6,894 nucleotides of DNA from Bacteroidetes bacterium UBA955 (GCA_002293105.1 DBCP01000029.1:1-6894); one strand, 5' to 3'; shown: positions 1 to 6,889, counted from the first letter of the stretch. Translations and numbers: made by a program. Notes: generated by a model from the sequence alone, not told the origin.

Positions 1-483
<483 letters not shown>

Positions 484-504
484 CCTTAATTGTTGAAGAA
501 TATC

Positions 505-534
505 AAAAAAGCCCCGCTATCGCGGGGCTTTTTT
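505..534 (+). terminator. Strong Rho-independent terminator after enolase, probably bidirectional
   Basis: A perfect 7-bp GC stem (GCCCCGC at 511-517, GCGGGGC at 522-528) has a 4-base loop. It is flanked by six A before (505-510) and six T after (529-534), which extends the possible stem to 13 bp. The T-run on either strand means it could stop transcription from both sides, although no minus-strand gene converges on it here. It separates enolase from the protease gene and argues against any protease start codon upstream of it. Confidence 0.93.
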
Positions 535-582
535 GTGCTAAAATTTTGCGCAACCCATCCCAAACCGATATCTTGCATGTTC

Positions 583-3249
583 ATGAAAAACAAAATTGCT
601 TCGGCGTTGCTGTTCATCTTATTGGGATCGGGTTGCGCAAACCTTTCCGCCCAAAATACTTTTACCGGAATTACCCCAACACAAGCCATCAATCAAGCCA
701 AGACACTGGCTGCTCAAGGCAAATGGGGATTAACCGCGGATGATTTAAAAGATGCCGTAATTCAGGACCTTGTGAAAGATCCTACGGGAGAAACCCATGC
801 CTATGTGCTTCAAACCCTGTCGGGCATCCCCGTCGTGAATGGCGTTGTGGGTCTGCATTTCAAATCCAATGGCAACTTGTTTTACGCAAATTCGCGCGCC
901 GTGGCTCATGCAACGGATAAACTCCAAGGTGATTTCTCATCGCTCAATACCCAAATCCTCGGCGATATCGCCCTGAAAACAGCTTTTGCAGCACCCACCG
1001 ATCTTCCACAAAGCGTAACATGGGAAACCATGAAAGCCAATACCCGTTTTGCTGAAGGCAATTTCTACGCACAAACTGTGGCTTGGCCGGATGCAAACGG
1101 GAACCTCATCGCCGCGAAATATTTTGTTTTCTATCAGCCCATAACCTCCGATTGGGTGAATCTTTGGATCGATGCGCAAGGTACAGTGCTTCAAAAACAC
1201 AGCTGGACCGTCCACTGCGCACCCGCATCCTTCGAACAATCTCCCCAGGAATCACATTCCATACACACAGCGGGAATGGTTGAACAATCTCAGCAAATCC
1301 GTTCCATGGTTTTAAATGGTCAGGGTAAATCGCTCCAACGCAGAGGAGATGGTGCCACATACAAAGCCTACGCATTTCCTACAGAAAGCCCGCTTTACGG
1401 CAATCCTTCAACGCTCACAAGTCCGGCAGACGCCCAAGCATCGCCCTATGGATGGCATGATGTGAACGGCGCGGCGGGTGCAGAATATACCATTACCCGC
1501 GGGAACAATGTGTTTGCTTCAGAAGATGCTGATGCCAATAACCAAGCAGGCTACAGTCCCAGCGGCGGAACTTCATTGGCCTTCGACTTTACCTACAGCA
1601 AAAATGAAATTGATCCGGTAAATTACCGCGATTTTGCCATCAACAACTTGTTTGTGGCCAACAACCTGATGCATGATTTGTCGCACCACTATGGTTTTGA
1701 TGAAGAATCGGGGAATTTTCAAACCAAGAACTATGATAACAAAGGATTTGGTTCGGACGCCGTGAACGCCGATGCACAGGATGGCAGTGGAACCAACAAC
1801 GCCAACTTTGCTACACCTCCGGATGGTTCAGCACCCCGCATGCAAATGTTTATATGGGATGGTGTGAGTGTAAAAGCCAATTTGGTGGTGAATTATGGCG
1901 CTGGCATGAAATATGGCGTGGGTATTACCGATGGCAACTGGGGTAAGAAAATCACCGCGGTGCCCGTTTCTGGGAAACTGGTTTTGGTGAAAGACAACGT
2001 GGCCGCAGCCACCAATAAATGCTGTACCAATTTATCGAACGGACCGGCAATCAGCGGGAATATCGCAGCGGTGGTTCGCGGGGGATGTACGTTTGTACAG
2101 AAAGTGTTTCGCGCCCAATCGTACGGTGCAACAGCCGTGATTTTGCTAGATACTTCTTCGGCGGATCAAGTCATCACCATGGCCACCGATAACACTACGC
2201 AAGCGAGCAAAATAACCATTCCTGTGATTTTTGTCAAGTTGAGTAATGCCAATGAATTGCGTGCGCTGTTGGCCGATACCAATTTGAATGTTACTTTTTA
2301 CGATAGTTCTGCGTTTGCCAAGAAAACCGATAGCGATCTTGATTTGGGGGTTATTGCCCACGAATACACGCATGGTATTTCGAATCGTTTAACCTGCGGA
2401 CCTTCGAATTCTAACGGTTTGTCGAATGCCGAACAAATGGGTGAGGGATGGAGTGATTTTGTGGGATTGGCGTTTACGGCGAAAAAGGGCGATGTGGGCT
2501 CTCAAGCCCGTGGCGTTGGAAACTGGTTGATTGGTGAAACCCAAACCGGTGGAGGCATTCGCAACTATCCTTATTCAACCAACATGACTGTGAATCCCCA
2601 TACCTATGGCAACTTGGCGAAGGCGGCGAATGGCATCCAAACAGAGGTGCATTACACCGGTGAGATTTGGTGTGCGATGCTGTGGGACATGTATTGGGAG
2701 TTTGTGGGTAAATATGGATTTGATGAGGATCTTTACAATGGAAAAGGCGGTAACAACATGGCTGTTTTATTGGTATTCGATGCGATGAAGTTGCAACCTT
2801 GCGGCCCGGGTTTTACAGATGCGCGCGATGCGATTTTGATGGCCGATGAAAATAGAAATGGCGGTGCCAACGCAGGCTTGATATGGAAAGTGTTCGCACG
2901 ACGTGGTCTGGGCTACAATGCCGCACAAGGAAGTCCAGGCAATTGTGCAGATGGGGAAGAGAATTTCGAAATGCCTCCTGCGAGTGCATTGAAATCCTTG
3001 GCAGTAGATGCTTGGGTAAAAGCATATCCCAACCCAGCAACCTCAATATTTGTTGTTGAGCCCATGATGGTTAAGCAGATTGATGCCGTTACGGTGTACG
3101 ATATTCAAGGCAAACAACAGTTTGTGCCCATGTCTGAGATTGTGGGTGGCGGACAGCAATTGTTCGTTGGCGGACTATCATCGGGCTTATACTGGGTAGA
3201 AATTCGTGCCGGTGAGCAGCGCACAACTGTGAAATTGGTAAAGCCTTAA
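583..3249 (+). CDS. Secreted M36 (fungalysin-type) zinc metalloprotease with PA insert and T9SS sorting tail
   Basis: This 888-residue exported endopeptidase should digest external protein. Residues 1-22 form a signal peptide (MKNK, a hydrophobic run, then LSA|QN). Residues ~25-105 match the FTP propeptide type (DDLKDAVIQD...THAYVLQTLSGIPVVNG). The catalytic region has the M36-like stretch NNLMHDLSHHYGFDEESGNF. It is interrupted at ~457-576 by a protease-associated (PA) domain containing VVRGGCTFVQK and GATAVILLD. The zinc site follows: H593-E594-Y-T-H597, with third ligand E621 in MGEGWSDF. Residues ~814-888 (AYPNPAT...VYDIQGK...GLSSGLYWVEI...VKLVKP) are a type-A T9SS C-terminal domain. In known T9SS cargo this domain directs export across the outer membrane and is then cleaved off. 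I chose ATG 583; ATG 577 (adding MF) is equally possible. The TTG at 490 is rejected because the terminator would lie inside the gene. No convincing promoter is visible in the gap. Family assignment is secure; the substrate is unknown. Confidence 0.93.
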   Translation: MKNKIASALLFILLGSGCANLSAQNTFTGITPTQAINQAKTLAAQGKWGLTADDLKDAVIQDLVKDPTGETHAYVLQTLSGIPVVNGVVGLHFKSNGNLFYANSRAVAHATDKLQGDFSSLNTQILGDIALKTAFAAPTDLPQSVTWETMKANTRFAEGNFYAQTVAWPDANGNLIAAKYFVFYQPITSDWVNLWIDAQGTVLQKHSWTVHCAPASFEQSPQESHSIHTAGMVEQSQQIRSMVLNGQGKSLQRRGDGATYKAYAFPTESPLYGNPSTLTSPADAQASPYGWHDVNGAAGAEYTITRGNNVFASEDADANNQAGYSPSGGTSLAFDFTYSKNEIDPVNYRDFAINNLFVANNLMHDLSHHYGFDEESGNFQTKNYDNKGFGSDAVNADAQDGSGTNNANFATPPDGSAPRMQMFIWDGVSVKANLVVNYGAGMKYGVGITDGNWGKKITAVPVSGKLVLVKDNVAAATNKCCTNLSNGPAISGNIAAVVRGGCTFVQKVFRAQSYGATAVILLDTSSADQVITMATDNTTQASKITIPVIFVKLSNANELRALLADTNLNVTFYDSSAFAKKTDSDLDLGVIAHEYTHGISNRLTCGPSNSNGLSNAEQMGEGWSDFVGLAFTAKKGDVGSQARGVGNWLIGETQTGGGIRNYPYSTNMTVNPHTYGNLAKAANGIQTEVHYTGEIWCAMLWDMYWEFVGKYGFDEDLYNGKGGNNMAVLLVFDAMKLQPCGPGFTDARDAILMADENRNGGANAGLIWKVFARRGLGYNAAQGSPGNCADGEENFEMPPASALKSLAVDAWVKAYPNPATSIFVVEPMMVKQIDAVTVYDIQGKQQFVPMSEIVGGGQQLFVGGLSSGLYWVEIRAGEQRTTVKLVKP

Positions 3250-3278
3250 GGCGCAATGCAACATTTGCATTAAATTTG
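3246..3278 (+). promoter_or_regulatory. Candidate Bacteroidota-type promoter for the plsY operon
   Basis: TAAATTTG at 3271-3278 matches the Bacteroidota -7 consensus TAnnTTTG exactly. The best upstream element is TTA at 3246-3248, one mismatch from the -33 TTG, with a 22-base spacer within the reported 17-23 range. Transcription would start near 3284, leaving a leader of about 35 bases before the plsY ATG at 3320. The weak -33 and AT-rich surroundings keep this tentative. Confidence 0.45.
3255..3271. repeat. 7-bp perfect inverted repeat after the protease stop codon
   Basis: AATGCAA (3255-3261) and TTGCATT (3265-3271) are exact reverse complements separated by CAT. The repeat starts 5 bases after the protease stop. 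It is AT-rich and followed by AAATTTG rather than a T-run, so it would be a poor Rho-independent terminator. Its last base is the first base of the candidate plsY -7 element, so it fills the promoter spacer and could be an operator. The role is inferred; only the symmetry is seen. Confidence 0.4.
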
Positions 3279-3319
3279 AACTCAGTTTCGTTTGAATTCT
3301 GATTGAATATTTTCATACA

Positions 3320-3967
3320 ATGTGGATTGAAATCGTTTGCGCGTTGATGGCCTATTTGATAGGATCGATTCCCAGTGCTATTTGGGTGGGACGCAAATTT
3401 TATGGGATTGATGTGCGCGAGCATGGCAGCGGAAATGCCGGCGCAACGAATGTTTTTCGCGTTTTAGGGAAAGGACCTGGTACGGTGGTATTGCTGATGG
3501 ATATCATCAAAGGGTTTCTTTCTGTAATGTTGGCTTATCAAATGGGGTACTATTTCGCCGAACAGGGTACGCAATCGTCGCAGATGACAGGCTTTTTTCC
3601 AGTGGCTTTTGGAGTGCTGTCGGTGGTTGGACATATGTTGCCAATTTTTGCAAAATTCAAAGGAGGGAAGGGTGTGGCCACCTTGTTTGGGGTCATCATT
3701 GCTTTGGATCCAAGGGTGGCGGGATTGGCGCTGTTGGTGTTTGTGGTGGTGAATATCGTTACGGGCTATGTAAGTGTGGGATCATTGATGGCGGGGCTGT
3801 CTATTCCCGTTTTATTTTTACAAGTGTTTGGATATCGTGATGTGAGCTTGATTGTTTTTAGTGTTTCTGTAGGAATCCTGATTGTTTACACGCATCGGAA
3901 GAATATCAGGCGTTTGATGGCTGGTGAGGAAACGAAGTCGCGGATATTGGTTAGAAAACAAAAGTAA
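3320..3967 (+). CDS. plsY: Acyl-phosphate:glycerol-3-phosphate acyltransferase PlsY
   Basis: PlsY is an inner-membrane enzyme that moves the acyl group of acyl-phosphate (made by PlsX) onto glycerol-3-phosphate, giving lysophosphatidate, the first committed step of phospholipid synthesis. The 215 residues match the family's usual length and are mostly hydrophobic. All three conserved cytoplasmic motifs are visible: GSIPSA at 15-20 with GSGNAGATNVFR at 36-47; GHMLPIFAKFKGGKGVAT at 104-121, the glycine-rich phosphate-binding loop; and THRKNIRRL at 191-199. The start is the first ATG, and no strong Shine-Dalgarno sequence precedes it, as is common in Bacteroidota. It is the first of four closely packed same-strand genes and ends 3 bases before clpS. 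plsX is not in the window. Assignment is secure. Confidence 0.97.
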   Translation: MWIEIVCALMAYLIGSIPSAIWVGRKFYGIDVREHGSGNAGATNVFRVLGKGPGTVVLLMDIIKGFLSVMLAYQMGYYFAEQGTQSSQMTGFFPVAFGVLSVVGHMLPIFAKFKGGKGVATLFGVIIALDPRVAGLALLVFVVVNIVTGYVSVGSLMAGLSIPVLFLQVFGYRDVSLIVFSVSVGILIVYTHRKNIRRLMAGEETKSRILVRKQK

Positions 3968-3970
3968 TCC

Positions 3971-4261
3971 ATGAAATTGTCGACATCGAATCCCATTTAC
4001 AATCCCCAAGAAGACGTTGAAGCGTTGTTGGATAAGGGGTGGACGATTGTGGTTTACAATGACGAAGTGAATACGTTTGACTGGGTGATAGCGAATTTGA
4101 TCAAGTATTGTGGTCACACGCGATTACAGGCCGAACAGTGTGCTTGGATTATCCATAACAATGGGAAATACGCCGTTAAATCGGGGAGTTATGAGGACAT
4201 GGAGCCTATTTGCACGGCTTTGTGCGAAAAAGGTTTGTCGGCTCAGCTAGAGGTTCAGTAA
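3971..4261 (+). CDS. clpS: ATP-dependent Clp protease adaptor ClpS
   Basis: ClpS is a small cytoplasmic adaptor that binds proteins carrying destabilising N-terminal residues and delivers them to a Clp AAA+ unfoldase and ClpP (the bacterial N-degron pathway). The 96 residues fit the family. [14 protein letters not shown] at 27-40 holds the substrate-pocket residues N30, D31 and E32, and [10 protein letters not shown] at 57-66 holds H62. These align with E. coli N34, D35, D36 and H66, so the N-degron pocket looks functional, with Glu replacing the second Asp. EKGLSAQLE near the C-terminus is also typical. The N-terminal tail, about 22 residues, is the part that engages the unfoldase in known ClpS proteins. 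The ATG lies only 3 bases after the plsY stop, implying co-transcription and perhaps translational coupling. No clpA, clpC or clpP is present in the window. Confidence 0.96.
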   Translation: MKLSTSNPIYNPQEDVEALLDKGWTIVVYNDEVNTFDWVIANLIKYCGHTRLQAEQCAWIIHNNGKYAVKSGSYEDMEPICTALCEKGLSAQLEVQ

Positions 4262-4266
4262 ATTTG
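4235..4266 (+). promoter_or_regulatory. Candidate internal promoter overlapping the clpS stop, for the CoA-transferase gene
   Basis: TAAATTTG at 4259-4266 is an exact match to TAnnTTTG and includes the clpS stop codon TAA. TTTG at 4234-4237 supplies a -33 TTG (4235-4237) with a 21-base spacer, inside the reported 17-23 range. Transcription would start at about 4271-4274, that is at or next to the ATG at 4272, giving a leaderless or near-leaderless transcript. It may be chance in an AT-rich junction. Confidence 0.4.
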
Positions 4267-4271
4267 CAATT

Positions 4272-4973
4272 ATGAGAAAAGTATATGCTTCTGCCGAGGC
4301 GGCCATTCACGACATTGAGGATGGTGCGGTATTGATGTTGGGGGGATTTGGTTTGTGCGGGATTCCCGAGAATTCAATTTCGGCTTTGGTGAAGAAGGGG
4401 GTGAAGGGTTTGACGTGTATCAGCAACAATGCGGGGGTGGATGATTTTGGTATCGGGTTAATGTTGCAAGGGCGGCAGGTGAAGAAGATGATAAGCTCAT
4501 ATGTGGGGGAGAATGCGGAGTTTGAGCGTCAGTTGTTGAGTGGGGAATTGGAAGTGGAACTCATTCCACAGGGTACTTTGGCAGAGCGATGCCGCGCCGC
4601 AGGCGCGGGCATTCCAGCGTTCTACACGCCTGCAGGCGTGGGAACGGAAGTGGCTGAAGGCAAAGAAATCCGTGTGTTCAATGGTAAAACCTATTTGATG
4701 GAATATGCCTTTGATGCTGATTTTGCTATCGTAAAAGCCTGGAAGGGCGATAAGCACGGTAACTTAATTTTTAAAGATACGGCACGCAACTTTAATCCAA
4801 TGATGGCCATGGCTGGTAAAGTAACGATCGCAGAAGTGGAAGAATTGGTGGAAGCCGGTGAACTGAATCCAAACGACATCCATGTTCCTGGCGTATATGT
4901 GCATCGCATCGTACAAGGTAGCGATTATGAAAAGCGCATCGAACAGAGAACTGTACGTAAAAAAGGAGAATAA
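4272..4973 (+). CDS. scoA: Succinyl-CoA:3-ketoacid-type CoA-transferase, subunit A
   Basis: This is the 233-residue alpha subunit of a class I CoA-transferase (SCOT type), which moves CoA from succinyl-CoA to a 3-oxoacid such as acetoacetate in ketone-body or fatty-acid use. Supporting motifs are [11 protein letters not shown] at 24-34, [12 protein letters not shown] at ~52-63, the segment [15 protein letters not shown], and a long conserved C-terminal part with DTARNFNP and PGVYVHRIV. The length is complete. The active-site glutamate of this family lies in subunit B, which normally follows directly but is absent here: the next gene starts 6 bases after the stop and is rdgB-queA. The protein therefore needs a B subunit encoded elsewhere. 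Base composition changes within the gene: the first ~290 bases are very G-rich, while the rest has far more C and two strong inverted repeats. The exact acyl substrate cannot be read from sequence. Confidence 0.92.
   Translation: MRKVYASAEAAIHDIEDGAVLMLGGFGLCGIPENSISALVKKGVKGLTCISNNAGVDDFGIGLMLQGRQVKKMISSYVGENAEFERQLLSGELEVELIPQGTLAERCRAAGAGIPAFYTPAGVGTEVAEGKEIRVFNGKTYLMEYAFDADFAIVKAWKGDKHGNLIFKDTARNFNPMMAMAGKVTIAEVEELVEAGELNPNDIHVPGVYVHRIVQGSDYEKRIEQRTVRKKGE
4592..4640. repeat. Two adjacent GC-rich inverted repeats inside scoA
   Basis: CCGCGCC (4592-4598) pairs perfectly with GGCGCGG (4602-4608) across a 3-base loop. At 4625-4640, CACGCCTGCAGGCGTG is a perfect 16-bp palindrome. The two share the core CGCC(T)GCAGGCG, about 32 bases apart. 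They encode the conserved stretch [17 protein letters not shown], so part of the pattern is forced by the protein, but perfect symmetry in both is not. They lie just after the change from G-rich to C-richer sequence. Function unknown. Confidence 0.6.
4965..4968 (+). promoter_or_regulatory. Ribosome binding site for rdgB-queA inside the end of scoA
   Basis: GGAG within an A-rich tract (4961-4970) lies 11 bases before the ATG at 4980, at the last codons of scoA. It supports ATG 4980 as the start and suggests that translation is coupled to scoA. The spacing is slightly long, and Bacteroidota depend less on such sites than many bacteria. Confidence 0.5.
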
Positions 4974-4979
4974 TCGCCC

Positions 4980-6788
4980 ATGGTAGCGATCACGCGCTTG
5001 GTGTTTGCCACCAACAATGCCCATAAAATTGAAGAAGCCCAAGCCATCGTGGCCGGCAAGTTACAATTGATTTCGCTAAAGGAAGCGGGCTTTGATATTG
5101 ACGTGGATGAAACGGGGTCCACATTCCATGAAAATGCTTATTTGAAAGCGCAAGCGGTGTTTGAAGCAACGGGATTGCCCTGTGTAGCTGATGACAGTGG
5201 TTTGTGCGTGGATGTTTTGAATGGTGCCCCGGGGGTTTACTCGGCGCGGTATGCCGGTGAGCCTGTAAGTCATTCTGCCAACAATGTTAAGTTGCTAGCG
5301 GCGTTGGAAGGGGAGGAGTATCGAAACGCATCATTTCGCACGGTGTTATGTGTGATGGGATTAGATGTATCGCAAAGACCGCTGTATTTCGAAGGTAAAG
5401 TGGATGGAGAAATATTGAAGCAAGCCAGTGGGAGCGATGGTTTTGGATACGATCCCATTTTTCAACCCAAGGGTTTTGTGAATACGTTTGCCGAAATGTC
5501 GGCCCAGCAAAAAAATGCACTGAGTCATCGGGGTAAGGCTTTTGAACAGTTGATGTCTTTCTTACAGCGAGAGGGAGACGGGGCGGTATCGTCGATGGTT
5601 CCCGCATTACCGGTGATGGACTTTGATTACGATTTGCCAACAGATCGCATTGCTTTTGAGGCTGTGGAACCCCGAGATGCGTCGCGTTTACTAGTATATA
5701 AAGGCAACTTAAGCGGCGACGCGAGTACAGAGGATAAGCAGTTCTCGGAATTGGGCGATTGTTTGGGCGCTGGCGATGTATTGGTTGCCAATGACACCAG
5801 GGTTATACCGGCGCGATTGCATGGAAGGGTTGTTGGCGGTGCGGAAGTCGAAGTTTTCTTGTTGAATCCATTGGATGCCGATTGGTTAGAGTGGGAAGTG
5901 ATGGTTGGGAATCGGAAAAAATTCCGGGAGAATGATGTTGTTGAGGTGGTGGGCGATGCGGGTAGTTTGCGCATAACATGGTTGGATCGCGAGCGAAATC
6001 GAGTGAATTTATTCGTTGGATGTGGTTTTTCCGCGGTGCAAGATGCGATTGAGTGTTTGGGTGCGGTTCCATTGCCACCCTACATAGAAAGGGCGGTGCG
6101 TGAGGGCGATAAGGATCGCTATCAAGCCATTTTTGCGGAACACGCGGGCGCGGTGGCTGCTCCAACGGCATCGCTGCATTTTACGGAAGCGTTGCGAAAT
6201 CGGTTAATGGATCAGGGTGTGCGGTTTTCCTATCTTACATTGCATGTAGGTGCGGGCACGTTCAAGCCCATGAGTTCTGATTATGCCAATGAGCACGAGA
6301 TGCATGCCGAGCGATTTGCGATTACTGTACCGTTGATTGATATGATGTTGGATGCATTGCAGCGAGATCGGAGGGTGGTTGCCATAGGGACCACATCGAT
6401 GCGGGTGTTAGAGAGTATCTATTTTGTGGGTTGTAGGTTGCTGCAAGGTTGTTGGGATGGAATGATTTCTTGTGACGATGGATATGATTTGGGGTTGAAA
6501 TTGCGGGAGGGAAGGGTGATTGGAATGGAGGAGGCGCTGTTGGCGGTGAGGGAATTTGCGCTGAAGCAGGGTGGTGTGATACAGGGACAGACGCAGATAT
6601 TTATCATTGAGGGGTTTGATTTTCGGGTAGTGAAGGGGTTGATTACGAATTTTCACCAGCCCAAATCCACGTTGTTGATGCTGATTTCGGCTTTTGTAGG
6701 GGCAGATTGGCGGTCGATTTATGGGTTTGCGATGGGTAGAGGATATCGTTTTTTGAGCTACGGCGATGGATCGTTGCTATGGCGATGA
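4980..6788 (+). CDS. rdgB-queA: Fused RdgB/HAM1 purine NTP pyrophosphatase and QueA tRNA ribosyltransferase-isomerase
   Basis: One 602-codon frame holds two complete enzymes. Residues 1-~198 are RdgB/HAM1, which hydrolyses dITP, XTP and ITP to keep damaged purines out of nucleic acid. Visible motifs are FATNNAHKIEE at 9-19, FHENAYLKA, ADDSGL with catalytic D72, GAPGVYSARYAGE, GSDGFGYDPIF and SHRGKA with H183 and R184. Residues ~213-602 are QueA, which uses S-adenosylmethionine to build epoxyqueuosine on tRNA. Its motifs are NDTRVIPARL, PLPPYIER, GAVAAPTASLHF at 390-401, LHVGAGTFKP at 421-430, HEMHAE, GTTSMRVLES from 470, TQIFIIEGF from 538, NFHQPKSTLLML and YRFLSYGD. Between GTTSMRVLES and TQIF it is about 40 residues longer than E. 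coli QueA. The linker (~199-212, GDGAVSSMVPALPV) is short, with no stop or frame change. ATG 5595 or 5616 could start a separate QueA, but neither has a well-placed ribosome binding site. The 3' part is strikingly G-rich. Each domain assignment is secure; whether a single fused protein is made is inferred from the open frame. Confidence 0.93.
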   Translation: MVAITRLVFATNNAHKIEEAQAIVAGKLQLISLKEAGFDIDVDETGSTFHENAYLKAQAVFEATGLPCVADDSGLCVDVLNGAPGVYSARYAGEPVSHSANNVKLLAALEGEEYRNASFRTVLCVMGLDVSQRPLYFEGKVDGEILKQASGSDGFGYDPIFQPKGFVNTFAEMSAQQKNALSHRGKAFEQLMSFLQREGDGAVSSMVPALPVMDFDYDLPTDRIAFEAVEPRDASRLLVYKGNLSGDASTEDKQFSELGDCLGAGDVLVANDTRVIPARLHGRVVGGAEVEVFLLNPLDADWLEWEVMVGNRKKFRENDVVEVVGDAGSLRITWLDRERNRVNLFVGCGFSAVQDAIECLGAVPLPPYIERAVREGDKDRYQAIFAEHAGAVAAPTASLHFTEALRNRLMDQGVRFSYLTLHVGAGTFKPMSSDYANEHEMHAERFAITVPLIDMMLDALQRDRRVVAIGTTSMRVLESIYFVGCRLLQGCWDGMISCDDGYDLGLKLREGRVIGMEEALLAVREFALKQGGVIQGQTQIFIIEGFDFRVVKGLITNFHQPKSTLLMLISAFVGADWRSIYGFAMGRGYRFLSYGDGSLLWR

Positions 6789-6810
6789 TTTATTTTGCGT
6801 GGTAATTGCT

Positions 6811-6838
6811 TGAATAGCTATTCATTGGGTTTTTCTTT
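6811..6838 (+). terminator. Possible weak terminator after rdgB-queA
   Basis: TGAATAGCTATTCA (6811-6824) is a perfect 14-bp palindrome 22 bases after the stop codon, followed by the T-rich stretch TTGGGTTTTTCTTT. As RNA it could form only a 5-bp AU-rich stem with an AGCT loop, which is weak for Rho-independent termination. It could instead be a protein-binding site upstream of the next promoter. Confidence 0.3.
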
Positions 6839-6859
6839 AGGGATTTTTAGTACACAAGG

Positions 6860-6889
6860 TTGAATTTGTGGAAAAGAGTAGTACATTTG
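6860..6889 (+). promoter_or_regulatory. Strong Bacteroidota-type promoter at the right edge
   Basis: TTG at 6860-6862, a spacer of exactly 19 bases, and TACATTTG at 6882-6889 match the TTG-N19-TAnnTTTG promoter reported for Bacteroides and Flavobacterium. Transcription would begin just past the window end, so the gene it serves is downstream and unseen. It also marks the end of the plsY-to-queA gene cluster. Confidence 0.7.

Noticed and set aside
541..548. AAATTTTG as a -7 promoter element for the protease
   Set aside because: It misses the first T of TAnnTTTG and has no TTG at a suitable distance upstream, where the terminator stem lies. A promoter must exist nearby, but I cannot point to it.
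490..582. Upstream TTG start giving the protease 31 extra N-terminal residues
   Set aside because: The extension runs through the enolase terminator (505-534) and would put residues before a clear signal peptide. ATG 583 (or 577) fits an exported protein.
583..660. Possible lipoprotein signal (LLGSGC) in the protease
   Set aside because: The residue three before the cysteine is Gly rather than Leu, Val or Ile, so the lipobox is poor. LSA|QN just after it is a good ordinary signal-peptidase site, and T9SS cargo is normally made with that kind of signal.
3255..3271. Inverted repeat as the terminator of the protease gene
   Set aside because: The stem is AT-rich and no T-run follows it on the + strand, so termination would be inefficient.
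5627..6656. Long minus-strand open frames opposite rdgB-queA and elsewhere
   Set aside because: They lie fully opposite genes with strong family motifs, resemble no protein family I know, and follow from the G-rich, TTG-rich codon use of the + strand genes.
5595..6788. Separate queA gene beginning at ATG 5595 or 5616
   Set aside because: The frame from rdgB continues without a stop, and neither ATG has a ribosome binding site at normal distance; the purine-rich stretch around 5571-5583 is too far or poorly placed. A minor internal start cannot be excluded.
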